The notes beneath the pieces were generated by a model that was given only the letters and a program-made list of their open reading frames with translations, ran no database searches and had not been told where the DNA came from. This document shows, piece by piece, positions 30,699-39,085 of a stretch of 64,000 bases of DNA. Source of the stretch: CAYSUS01 sp964434165 (GTDB lineage: Bacteria; Planctomycetota; Planctomycetia; Pirellulales; Thermoguttaceae); assembly GCA_964434165.1 (NCBI GenBank), contig CAYSUS010000019.1, positions 1 through 64,000 of the forward strand, written 5' to 3'. Within the stretch, counting starts at the first letter, position 1; the number at the start of each line of letters is the position of its first letter. A program made the position numbers and the translations under genes.

Positions 30699-31865
30699 CT
30701 AGAACAAGTCGGCCGGGTCGGCCTCCATCACACGGCGCATGGCCAGGCACCCCGAGACGATGCACATCAGCGCCGTCAGTCCGAAGATCAGGGCCGCCCG
30801 GGGCACCGTCAGCAGCATCAACAGCCCGGTCGCGGCCGCCAGGACGCGATACATCACCAGGCTCACGGCCAGCCCGGGCAGGAAGCTCAGCACAGAGAGG
30901 TACAGGGCCATCTGGAGCACGACGAGCATGAAGTAGCGGTTCGGGTAGCCCATCGCCTTGAGCGTGGCGAACTCGCGGATCGATTCGGCGATGTTCGACT
31001 GGATCACCTGGTAGCAGACGATCACGCCGACGATGAAGCCCACCACCGTCCCCACCATGAACACGTAGCCGATCGGGGTGCTCTTGCTCCAGAAACGGGT
31101 CTCGTGATCGATGAACCCCTGCCGGGTGAACACGGCCACGTCGTCGGGCAGATGATCGCGGAGCCGGGCCTTGACCTGCTCCACCTCGGCGCCCGGCTCG
31201 ACGTGGACGACGGCCAGATCGACCCGCGCCAGCGGATCGCCGCCCGGCACGCGCCACGGGAAGTACCGGGCGAAGTCCGCGGCGCTCATCACCACGTTGC
31301 CGTCGTTGGCGAAATCGGTCCCCAGGCGGAAACCGCCCACCAGGCGCACCGACCGTCCGTTGAGCTCGGCGGTGGGCCGGGAAAGCAGCTCGGCCTCGGT
31401 CTGGCCGAAGTGGAACTTGCGCTTGCTGCGCAGGTCGGCCAGGGCCGTGCCCCGCGCGCCCAGCGCCGCGGCCTGGCGGTTGATCTGCGGGATGCGAAAC
31501 ACGGGATCGCCCGGCTCGAACGCCAGCACGCGGATCGGCGCCTCGGTGCGGCCGGGCGGTTTCCACAGCCCGCCGAACGACTCGATGTAGAGCGGATACG
31601 CCCCGGCCACGCCGGGGCAGCCCCGGGCCTGGTACACCCGGGTGCGCGGAAAGGTCTCCGCGGCGAGCAGCGCGTACTGGGCCTTGCTGGCAAGGACAAG
31701 GTCGCCGTCCAGCCGCTCCAGGATGTGCACGGTGCTGTCGAACAGGGCGTTCATGAATCCCGTCTCCATGAACATCAGCACCACGGCAAACCCGACTCCG
31801 CACACGGCGATCAGCAGCCGGCGTAGGTCGTGGGTCAGGTTCTTCCAGGCAAGCGGCGTTCGCAT
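30699..31865 (-). CDS. DevC-type ABC exporter permease (second)
   Basis: The protein is 388 residues of the MacB/FtsX permease class, DevC subfamily. It has one TM helix near 17-38, a large periplasmic MacB_PCD-like domain (about 45-245) and three TM helices at the C-terminus (FMVGTVVGFIVGVIVCYQV, the LQMALYLSVLSFLPGLAVSL region, LMLLTVPRAALIFGLTALM). SIREFATLKAMGYPN is the cytoplasmic coupling motif. It ends in DPADLF, the same end as the upstream permease gene, which points to tandem duplication. It starts 9 bases after that gene. Confidence 0.9.
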   Translation of the reverse strand: MRTPLAWKNLTHDLRRLLIAVCGVGFAVVLMFMETGFMNALFDSTVHILERLDGDLVLASKAQYALLAAETFPRTRVYQARGCPGVAGAYPLYIESFGGLWKPPGRTEAPIRVLAFEPGDPVFRIPQINRQAAALGARGTALADLRSKRKFHFGQTEAELLSRPTAELNGRSVRLVGGFRLGTDFANDGNVVMSAADFARYFPWRVPGGDPLARVDLAVVHVEPGAEVEQVKARLRDHLPDDVAVFTRQGFIDHETRFWSKSTPIGYVFMVGTVVGFIVGVIVCYQVIQSNIAESIREFATLKAMGYPNRYFMLVVLQMALYLSVLSFLPGLAVSLVMYRVLAAATGLLMLLTVPRAALIFGLTALMCIVSGCLAMRRVMEADPADLF

Positions 31866-31874
31866 GGCGGGATC

Positions 31875-33029
31875 TCAGAACAGGTCGGCCGGATCGGCCG
31901 AGCGGAGCTTGCGCACGGCCCCCAGCCCCGAAAGCATACACATGCCCACGGTCAACACGAACACGGCCACGGCCCGCTCGAGCGTCATGCCGATGGGGAT
32001 GTTGGCCGCGTAGGCGGTCACGCGGTACAGCGCGTCGGACAGCAGGAAGCCGGCCAGGTAGGCCAGAAGCGCCAGGATCACGGCCTGGCAGAGCACGACT
32101 CCGGCCACGTAGCGGCCGCTGTAGCCCATCGCTTTGAGCGTGGCGTACTCGGCCAGGTGGTTGGCCACGTCGCTGGAAAGGACTTGATAGACGATCGCAA
32201 TCCCCACGATCAGCGCCACGCCCACGCCGAAGCGGAAGATCACGCCCACGGGCGTCTCCCGGATCCAGCGGACAAGCTCCTTTCTCACCGCGCCCTGGCG
32301 CGTGGCCACCTCCACGTCCGGCGGAAGCACGCCGCGCAATTGCGCGGCGACCCGGTCCGCGTCGGCCCCCGGCTCCAGCCGGATCAGCCCCAGGCTCACC
32401 TGCTCATCCCCGAAGCCGGGTTGCAGGCGCCGGAACCCGCGCTCGCTGACCAGGATGCCGCCGTCGGCCGCGAAGCGTCCGCCCATCGAGTAGTGCCCCA
32501 CGATGCGCACGACCCGCCCCCCCACCTCGGCCTCGGTCCCCACGTCCGCCTCGCCGAACGCGCGGCCGTCCTTCGGCCCGAACTCCCGCCGGGACTTGCG
32601 GTCGATGAGGGCGAACTCCGGCGCCACCAGCAAGGCCGCCCTGGCCTGCGTCTGGCGCGAGGTCAGGACCCGGTCGCCCGGCCGCATGCCGAGAATGAGG
32701 ATCCTCCGTTTCTGGTCCGTCCCCGGCCGATGCCACGGGCCGGCCCCCAGAAAGAAAGGAACGGCCTGCCTCACGCCGGGCTGCGAGGCGGCCATCGCGA
32801 GCCGCTGCCGGGGGAAGCTCCGCGCGGCCGCCACGTGGATGTACTGCGACGAGCGGATCAACAGATCGAACTCCAGCTCGCTGTACAGGAGCCTGGCCGT
32901 CTCGTCCACCGACCCCAGAAACCCGAGCTGCAGGAACACGAGGACTACGGAGAACGTCACTCCGGCCACCGCGGCGGCGGTGCGCATCTTGTAGTGCCAG
33001 AGGTTTAGCGCCGCCAGCGGGGTTCTCAT
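31875..33029 (-). CDS. DevC-type ABC exporter permease (first)
   Basis: The protein is 384 residues and paralogous to the next gene. It has TM1 near residues 15-37 (AAAVAGVTFSVVLVFLQLGFL), a periplasmic domain, and three C-terminal helices including FRFGVGVALIVGIAIVYQV. ANHLAEYATLKAMGYSGRYV is the coupling helix, and the chain ends in SADPADLF. The ATG at 33029 starts MRTPLAALNLWHY, parallel to MRTPLAWKNL of the sister gene. A longer frame to 33164 is not supported. Two permeases suggest a heterodimer instead of the usual homodimer. Confidence 0.9.
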   Translation of the reverse strand: MRTPLAALNLWHYKMRTAAAVAGVTFSVVLVFLQLGFLGSVDETARLLYSELEFDLLIRSSQYIHVAAARSFPRQRLAMAASQPGVRQAVPFFLGAGPWHRPGTDQKRRILILGMRPGDRVLTSRQTQARAALLVAPEFALIDRKSRREFGPKDGRAFGEADVGTEAEVGGRVVRIVGHYSMGGRFAADGGILVSERGFRRLQPGFGDEQVSLGLIRLEPGADADRVAAQLRGVLPPDVEVATRQGAVRKELVRWIRETPVGVIFRFGVGVALIVGIAIVYQVLSSDVANHLAEYATLKAMGYSGRYVAGVVLCQAVILALLAYLAGFLLSDALYRVTAYAANIPIGMTLERAVAVFVLTVGMCMLSGLGAVRKLRSADPADLF

Positions 33030-33141
33030 GGGGGCAGGGGTCCAGGTCGAGCGACGGGGAGCACCGCCGCGGTGGATGCGAGGCGGAACGGCGCAGGCGG
33101 GCCGCGTCGGAGCGCAACGGGCCGGTCCCCTCCTTCGCGGC

Positions 33142-34314
33142 TCAATCGACGTCGATCTCCACATCGACCTCGAGGTTGGTCAGGTGCGCGGCCCGCGCGC
33201 TGCACTCCTCATCCAGCGCGATGCGGACCTCCACCACCCGGCGGTCCGCCGGCGCCATCGGGTCCAGGCTCTTCAGGGCCGGGTTGGTGATCATCGGCGC
33301 CACGGACGCGACCTCACCGCGCAGCCCCTCCTTGTCGTGCGGCTCGAGGAACGCGTCGCTGGTGACGACCGCGGCTTGTCCCGGCTTGACGCGCTTGGCG
33401 TCCGTCTCGAACACCTCGGCGACCACGACCATTCGCTCCAGGTCGCCCATCTGGAGGACGGGACGCTGACCGATCGTCTCGCCTTCGCGCATGAAGACCT
33501 TCAGCACCGTGCCGGCGCACGGGGCCTTGATCTCGGTCCGCTCAAACCGGGCCTTGGCCAGGTCGCGCTGCTGCTTGAGCGACTCGACGGGGATGGCGCT
33601 GAGCACCTGCTCCTTGGTGGCTTCGGCCGCCGCCAGATCGGCTTGGGCGGCCTCGATGGCCAGCGGGCGCGTCTTCACGAGCTTCTCGAGCATCGCCTCG
33701 GCCGCCGCCAGCTCAGCCGCCGCCTGCTGCACGAGGAGATCCTGACGCTCGTGTTCCTGGTCGGTCACCAGGCCCTCGCGGAGCCCGGCCAGTCGGGCCT
33801 GGTCCTTGCTGGCCAATTCCAGGTTCGCCCGGGCCACGTCCCGCTTCTCCGTCTGCGCGCGGATGTCCAGGTTCGACGTCTGCGCCTTCTTCAATGCCAC
33901 TCCGGCCGCCGTGATCCGGGCGTCGGCCAGTCGGGCCTCGGCGCTCGCCCGCGACTGGGCCTCGGCAAGCTGGGCCGAAAGCGCCTTCCACTCCAGCTCG
34001 CGCAGCTCGCGGCTGTCGAGCAAGGCGAGCGTCTGCCCCTCGCTGACCGGTTTGCCCTCCTCGACTTCGATACTCCGGATGCGATCGCCGGGCACGGCGG
34101 CGATGTCAATCAAACCTCCGGCCGGTTCCAGGCGTCCCAGCGCCACCACGCGTCCCTCGAACGGCTCCTCGGCATCCACGCCCATGCCGCCCGGCGGCTC
34201 CGTACCGGGGCGGACCATCGCGGCGAGGTCGGACAGGTAACCGTAATGCCACCCCGCCCAGAGGACCATGCCCAAGGCCAAGATCGCCAGCAATGCAAAC
34301 CACGTGCGTTTCAT
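33142..34314 (-). CDS. DevB/HlyD-type membrane fusion protein
   Basis: The protein is 390 residues. An N-terminal membrane anchor (FALLAILALGMVLWAGW) is followed by the lipoyl half GRVVALGRLEPAGG...DIAAVPGDRIRSIEVEEGKPV, a long coiled-coil hairpin (about 105-245), the second lipoyl half (IKAPCAGTVLKVFMREGETI) and a beta-barrel end. It should bridge the DevC permeases to an outer-membrane TolC-like channel. The ATG at 34314 starts directly before the membrane anchor; the longer frame to 34533 lacks coding character. It is the first gene of the operon. Confidence 0.92.
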   Translation of the reverse strand: MKRTWFALLAILALGMVLWAGWHYGYLSDLAAMVRPGTEPPGGMGVDAEEPFEGRVVALGRLEPAGGLIDIAAVPGDRIRSIEVEEGKPVSEGQTLALLDSRELRELEWKALSAQLAEAQSRASAEARLADARITAAGVALKKAQTSNLDIRAQTEKRDVARANLELASKDQARLAGLREGLVTDQEHERQDLLVQQAAAELAAAEAMLEKLVKTRPLAIEAAQADLAAAEATKEQVLSAIPVESLKQQRDLAKARFERTEIKAPCAGTVLKVFMREGETIGQRPVLQMGDLERMVVVAEVFETDAKRVKPGQAAVVTSDAFLEPHDKEGLRGEVASVAPMITNPALKSLDPMAPADRRVVEVRIALDEECSARAAHLTNLEVDVEIDVD

Positions 34315-34590
34315 GACTCGATTGGCGACTGCGAGTACCTCCCCCCGCACCGGAGACCGGCCGCGCGGCGCAACCTGCTGCAAAAACGTAGCTTGTGTGC
34401 GAAGCGCGCGGCCCCGCCCCCCGGGCAAGTCCCGCCAAGCCCGGCGCCATGCGCGTCCAGCGCGGCACGTCCGCCGACGTGCGCCGTTTGGCGCGATCGG
34501 ATCGATTCTAATCGCCCGGCCCGACGGCTGCACCTCGCCCTTGGAAGCTCGACGCGCACCCAGCCCGCGCCCGATCCCGGCCCTTCGCGT

Positions 34591-35286
34591 TCAGGCTTCG
34601 CCCGGTGGGCTTTCGGATCCCTGCAGGACCTCGGCCATCCACGGCAGGTGGGTCTCGTCCAGGGGCGGGTCGCACGCGCGGCCATAGTCGATCCGCCCGC
34701 CGTAGCCGCCCGAGTCATAGACCCGCGCGATCGCCTCCTGAAGGTCCAGCGGGACGTCCGATTCGCCCGGGGCCAGCGGAACGCGAATCCGCGGCAGACG
34801 CTCGCGAACCGTCCTCAGGTAAAGGTCACATTGGTCGCGGCGCGGCCCCGCCCGGCTGACGCAAACAAGGTAGTCAAACTCCCCCTGCCACCGGGCGTTC
34901 CATTCCGCTACGCTAACAACGTGACGACCGCCGCGGAGCAGATCGATCTCGATCAGGTGGGCGGCGCTGCCCACGACCTGGCGCTGCTTGGACAGGTACG
35001 ACTGCCGCCCCGGCCCGGGACGCTTGTTGGCGGGGCTGACGACCTCGATCACCGCCACCGTGGCCCGGGCGCGGCGGAGGTCCAGGATTTCCAGATAACG
35101 CTCCTCGGCCTGGCAGCTCGTCGGCGGCGAGGGCGCGTACGTGCGGGCGTAGACCGCTACGTCATGGTCCGGCGGAAGCGACGACTCCAATTGCCGCGCT
35201 AACTCCTCGATCACGGCGTCGTGCAGATCGGGCCAGAACCGCGGATGCTCCAGATAGGGGTCCATTCCCGGGAAGACCGTCGGCAT
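34591..35286 (-). CDS. DUF4058 family protein (short form)
   Basis: The protein is 231 residues. It opens with FPGMDPYLEHPRFWPDLHDAVI and contains VIEVVSPANKRPGPGRQSYL, AHLIEIDLLRGG and VPLAPGESDVPLDLQEAI, all DUF4058 signatures. The stretch between YARTYAPSPPTSCQ and ERYLEILDL is shorter than I expect, because the segment that normally precedes the YLEI motif seems missing; an internal deletion is possible. VIEVVSPANK with the preceding acidic residues resembles a PD-(D/E)XK-like core, but activity is unproven. The ATG follows GAGGAG. The family is scattered in planctomycetes and cyanobacteria and its role is unknown. Confidence 0.85.
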   Translation of the reverse strand: MPTVFPGMDPYLEHPRFWPDLHDAVIEELARQLESSLPPDHDVAVYARTYAPSPPTSCQAEERYLEILDLRRARATVAVIEVVSPANKRPGPGRQSYLSKQRQVVGSAAHLIEIDLLRGGRHVVSVAEWNARWQGEFDYLVCVSRAGPRRDQCDLYLRTVRERLPRIRVPLAPGESDVPLDLQEAIARVYDSGGYGGRIDYGRACDPPLDETHLPWMAEVLQGSESPPGEA

Positions 35287-35677
35287 GGCTCGGGCTCCTC
35301 GACCCGCATGGCCTGGCAGAACGCGGAAACGAGGGGACAACGGCGCGCGCCCACCCCCTACCGTCAAATATAGACCGCTGGCGGAAAGGGAGACGAACCC
35401 CCGGATAGTGGGGGCACCGTCCGGTCGGGAATCCAACAGGCCCGCACGTCCAAAGCCTGTCATGGCATGAATGCCCGAGCCGCCATCATCCGCTCCTTCC
35501 ACGGAACCGACCCGGCGACCTCGTGCGCGCCGTTTGGAGTCGGCGGGAACGCCGGCGTACAGTATGCGAAAAGGAATCGCACTCCTGTCCTCGGGCCACC
35601 CGGCCGGCCAGCGCGCTGTGCCGACCGTCCTGCCCGACGAGCGGGATCTCTCGGCCCTGGTGAAGGAGGCTCAGGTC
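35287..35677. other. Divergent intergenic region before the HPP gene
   Basis: This 391-base gap separates DUF4058 (minus) from the HPP gene (plus). Open frames reach into it from the HPP side but lack ribosome-binding sites. A TATATT on the minus strand near 35368-35373 could be a -10 for DUF4058; no good -35 was found. Confidence 0.4.
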
Positions 35678-36319
35678 ATGGAATCCGGCGAGGATCGCGT
35701 GGTTGCGGCTTCGTGGTCTCGTTTGGCCAGCGACGTCGAACAGGCCCTGTTTCGGATCGAGCGCAGAAACCGCTGGCCGGCGGCCTTGATCAACGGAGGG
35801 ATTGCCGGCGGGGCAGTCGCCGTGGTCACCTGGCTGGTGGCTACGCTCCAGGAAGGCGATTTGCTGCTCTTCGCGTGCCTCGGCTCGTCGGCGTCCTCCG
35901 TCGTCTTCGCCCCGCTCAACAAGGCAAACAGCCTGAGGACCATTGTGGCGGCTTACGGGATAGCGGCGACGGTCTGCCTGCTGCTGTTCCCGATCCACCG
36001 GTACCAGTTGGCGCCGGTTCCACTTCAGTGCTTCATGGCGGTCGGTCTCCCGGTGGCCCTCATGCGATGGACCGATACGATGCACCCCGCTGCCATCGGC
36101 AGCTCGCTGGCGTTCATCATCTACGATCGCGATCCTCGAGTCCTTCTCCTCTTGCTGCTGGCGATCCTCGGGCTCTTGACCTTGGTCAAGGTGCTCGCCT
36201 ACATGTACCTGAAGGATCTCGAGTTCCGCCATTTCGGCAAGGAGTTCCGCCGCAGCTACTATGGTCGCGAAGTGGCCGTCACCGTCGAGCCCGACGGATC
36301 CCAGGCCGTCGATTCCTGA
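35678..36319 (+). CDS. HPP-family four-helix membrane protein
   Basis: The protein is 213 residues with four transmembrane helices near 36-55, 60-75, 85-105 and 145-170. The signature region reads TMHPAAIGSSLAF, a variant of the MHPPA-G-A motif that names the family. A basic C-terminal tail follows (FRHFGKEFRRSYY). HPP proteins include a chloroplast nitrite transporter, but bacterial roles are mostly unknown. The ATG at 35678 is chosen because AAGGAGG at 35663-35669 stands 8 bases upstream; in-frame ATGs at 35471 and 35564 have none. Confidence 0.82.
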   Translation: MESGEDRVVAASWSRLASDVEQALFRIERRNRWPAALINGGIAGGAVAVVTWLVATLQEGDLLLFACLGSSASSVVFAPLNKANSLRTIVAAYGIAATVCLLLFPIHRYQLAPVPLQCFMAVGLPVALMRWTDTMHPAAIGSSLAFIIYDRDPRVLLLLLLAILGLLTLVKVLAYMYLKDLEFRHFGKEFRRSYYGREVAVTVEPDGSQAVDS

Positions 36320-36335
36320 TCGCCGTGCACGATGC

Positions 36336-36428
36336 CGGGAGGGAACAGGGGCCGGCCCCCCTCGCCCAAGCAGCCCGAAGGGTGCTTCGCACTAAAGGAC
36401 CCTGCCCCCTTTTCCCGGAACAGACAGT
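36336..36428. repeat. Imperfect long inverted repeat with internal hairpins
   Basis: Arms around 36336-36351 (GGGAGGGAACAGGGG) and 36412-36428 (CCCCCTTTTCCCG) are imperfectly complementary. Inside are GGGGCCGGCCCC at 36348-36359 and an AGCCCGAAGGGTGCTTCGC hairpin. It lies between the HPP and MFS genes. It may be a mobile-repeat remnant or a terminator. Confidence 0.45.
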
Positions 36429-36533
36429 CATGCTGGGAGTGTAGCCCACTTAGTGGCAGGGGTCGTCTGGCTGGGAGGAAGAGGTCGGGTTTGGGGTTGC
36501 CGGACTCCGATGGGGGGCCAACAATCGACTTTC

Positions 36534-38015
36534 ATGTCCGATGCCTACCCGCCCACCCAACCGTCCCCTGCCACCCAACCTGCCACGCGTCCCGGTGCTG
36601 TGTCGCCCTTCCCGGAGCCTCCGAAGCGCGACCCCTACGCCGCCTGGCGCATTCCCGGTTACCGGCGGTACGCCGTTAGCTGGTTCCTGATCACCTTCGG
36701 CAAAATGGTCGAGACGGTGGCCATGCTGGTCCACGTCCACCAGCAGGCCGGCCGGACCGATCCGTCGGGGGCCCCGCTGGCGCTGGGAATGATCGGCCTG
36801 GTGCAGGCGGTGCCCGTGATCCTCCTGGCCATCGCCGGAGGGCAGATCGCCGACCGCTTCGACCGCCGCCGCGTGTTGATGCTCATGCTGGGACTCGGCA
36901 CGCTCGTGTCGCTGGGCCTGGCCCTGGCCTCGCGATGGGAGCTGTCCGTCGGGTGGCTCTACGCTCTGCTGGGGCTCGGCGCCGTGGCCGCGGCACTCGG
37001 CAATCCGTCGCGGTGGGCGCTGCTGCCGCAGATCGTGCCGGCCGAGAACTTCTCCGGCGCGGTGGCCTGGAACAGCACGGTCTTCCAGATCGGCACGATG
37101 ACCGGACCGGCCGTGGGAGGCCTGATCCTTGCTTTGCGCCCCACCGCGTCCACGGCGTTCTTCCTCGTGGCGGTCTGCCGCCTGCTGGCCTTCCTGGCCA
37201 TCGGCACACTCAAGTGCCGTCCTCAGGAGCGCTCCCGCGAGCCGATGACCTGGCAGAGCGTGATGGCGGGCATCCGCTTCGTGCGCCGCACGCCCCTGAT
37301 CCTGGCCACGATCACGCTCGACCTGTTCGCCGTGCTGCTGGGCGGAGCCGTGTACCTGCTGCCGATCTTCGCCAAGTGGCTCGATCCCGGGCCCGTGGGC
37401 GTTGCGGTCCATTGGATCGGCCGATCGCTGGGCATGGAGGCCGTGGGATCGCTCGAGGGGATCGTCGTCGGTTTGATGCGATCCGCCGAGGCCGTCGGCG
37501 CCGTGACCATGGCCGTGCTCCTGACCCACCTGCCGGCCTTGAAGCGCCCCGGGCGGGCCATGCTCCTGGCCGTGGCCGGCTTCGGCGCGGCCACCATCGC
37601 GTTCGGCCTGTCGCGGTCGTTCTGGCTGTCGCTGGCCATGATGTTCCTCATTGGGGCCATGGACAACATCAGCGTCGTGGTCCGCCACACCCTGGTGCAG
37701 ATGCTTACGCCAGACCCCATGCGCGGCCGCGTCTCCGCGGTCAACGGCATCTTCATCGTGGCCTCCAACGACCTGGGAGGGATGGAATCGGGCATCACGG
37801 CATGGCTCTTCGGCCCGGTGCTCTCGGTCGTGGGCGGCGGGGTCGGGGCGATCCTCGTCGTGATCGCCTGCGCCCGCACCTGGCCGGAGATCCTCCGGCT
37901 GGGCAGCCTGCACGAAGTGCGGCCCGAGCAGGCCGGCGTGCCGGAGGCGGAGACCGTGGACCTGGGGCGCATGGACACGACCGGGACGGCCGGCGAGAAA
38001 TGCGCCGAGTCGTGA
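36534..38015 (+). CDS. MFS transporter (EntS/MFS_3-like)
   Basis: The protein is 493 residues with about 12 transmembrane helices after a Pro-rich cytoplasmic N-terminus of about 50 residues. The loop 2-3 motif A is GGQIADRFDRRRVL, and the repeat in the second half is DPMRGRVSAVNGIF. The overall layout, with NPSRWALLPQIVP after helix 4, matches the EntS-type exporter branch. An extra amphipathic stretch (LDPGPVGVAVHWIGRSLGM) sits between helices 7 and 8. The substrate cannot be told. The ATG at 36534 is chosen over 36510; neither has a strong ribosome-binding site. Confidence 0.88.
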   Translation: MSDAYPPTQPSPATQPATRPGAVSPFPEPPKRDPYAAWRIPGYRRYAVSWFLITFGKMVETVAMLVHVHQQAGRTDPSGAPLALGMIGLVQAVPVILLAIAGGQIADRFDRRRVLMLMLGLGTLVSLGLALASRWELSVGWLYALLGLGAVAAALGNPSRWALLPQIVPAENFSGAVAWNSTVFQIGTMTGPAVGGLILALRPTASTAFFLVAVCRLLAFLAIGTLKCRPQERSREPMTWQSVMAGIRFVRRTPLILATITLDLFAVLLGGAVYLLPIFAKWLDPGPVGVAVHWIGRSLGMEAVGSLEGIVVGLMRSAEAVGAVTMAVLLTHLPALKRPGRAMLLAVAGFGAATIAFGLSRSFWLSLAMMFLIGAMDNISVVVRHTLVQMLTPDPMRGRVSAVNGIFIVASNDLGGMESGITAWLFGPVLSVVGGGVGAILVVIACARTWPEILRLGSLHEVRPEQAGVPEAETVDLGRMDTTGTAGEKCAES

Positions 38016-38048
38016 GTCTCGCCTTCCGGCTTCGAGCGCGGCAATCGA

Positions 38049-38300
38049 TGTCGCAAAGAGCCTCTCGCGTCCGCGATTGGGTCCTGTTGGCGGCCGTGCC
38101 GTGTGCGATCGGTGCGTGGCTCGTGGACGGGGGATGCGTTCGGCCGCACCGCGGGCCCCGGGCTGGCCAAGGCCGTGCAGGCCCCGGGCGCGCTCCTGGT
38201 GGCCGCCCTGCTGCCGCGCTTCGCCGCCGCGATCCTCGCCGTGGTCGGCCTCGCCGCGCTGCCCGACTTCAAACGGGTCCGGCAAGCTGCCGCTTCCCCC
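38049..38300 (+). pseudogene. Possible frameshifted remnant of a small membrane protein
   Basis: From 38049 one frame reads MSQRASRVRDWVLLAAVPCAIGA. From about 38125 a different frame reads WTGDAFGRTAGPGLAKAVQA and then a clear hydrophobic helix (ILAVVGLAALPDF) with strongly GC-biased third positions. A shift near the GGGGG at 38129-38134 would join them. The end runs into the convergent rhomboid gene. It could be a decayed gene or a sequencing indel, and the call is weak. Confidence 0.28.
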
Positions 38301-38844
38301 GCAGCGTGTACGCCGAGGCCACGCCGGCCACCGCGCCGCACAGGTGCCCGTCCCACGAGACGTGCGCCCCTTGGATGGGCAGGATGCTCGCCAGCAGCGT
38401 GCCGCCGTAGAGAAACGCCACGAGGATCGAAACCAGCAGGGCCATCAGGCGGCCTTCCAGAAGCCCCGACACGATGAGGAAGGCGACCAGCCCGAACACC
38501 AGCCCGCTCGCTCCGACGTGCGTCACACCCCGGCCGAACAGCCACAGGAGGGCGCCGCCCACGACCACGATCTCCACGACGATCGCCCAGCTCTGCGCCC
38601 GCGACCCGGCGAGCAGCGCGAGCAGCACGAATAAGGGGATCGTGTTGCCGATCAGGTGGCGCAGCCCGTCGTGCAGAAACGGCATGGCCGCGATGCCCGG
38701 CAGTCCGGTGAGCGTGCGCGGTCTGAGGCCGAACGTCTGGCGGAGGCTGCCGCCCAGCAGCCAGTCGAGAAGGAACGCGGCCCAGATCGCGCCCAGAAAG
38801 ACGAGCACTCCCTGTAGCTCCTCGCTCACTTTGTGCGTGGCCAT
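38269..38844 (-). CDS. Rhomboid-family intramembrane serine protease
   Basis: The protein is 191 residues with about six transmembrane helices. The catalytic Ser lies in GASGLVFG (GxSG), the catalytic His in SWDGHLCGAVAG, and an HLIGN segment lies before helix 3, as in GlpG-type rhomboids. It cleaves membrane-anchored substrates within the bilayer; the substrate is unknown. The ATG at 38844 (MATHKVSEELQ) is taken as the start. An upstream ATG at 38868 is possible but without a ribosome-binding site. Confidence 0.88.
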   Translation of the reverse strand: MATHKVSEELQGVLVFLGAIWAAFLLDWLLGGSLRQTFGLRPRTLTGLPGIAAMPFLHDGLRHLIGNTIPLFVLLALLAGSRAQSWAIVVEIVVVGGALLWLFGRGVTHVGASGLVFGLVAFLIVSGLLEGRLMALLVSILVAFLYGGTLLASILPIQGAHVSWDGHLCGAVAGVASAYTLRGKRQLAGPV

Positions 38845-39085
38845 GAGGGCTCCGGGTTCGCGATCCACGGAAACGGCCGGGTGGGGCCTTCAGAACACAA
38901 GCATACCCTCTTCGGCCGACCGAGTCGCGAGAGGGGGTGTGATAAGAACGGCTGTGCGGGCAGAACCGGTCGGGCTCCCCCCACTCCACGACGCGATGCC
39001 CGCGCAGCGACGAGAAGGAGCGCGGGGGGCGAGATCCGACTTCGGACGCCTGGCTGATGAAGTCCCGGCCGAACGTCACCCGACC

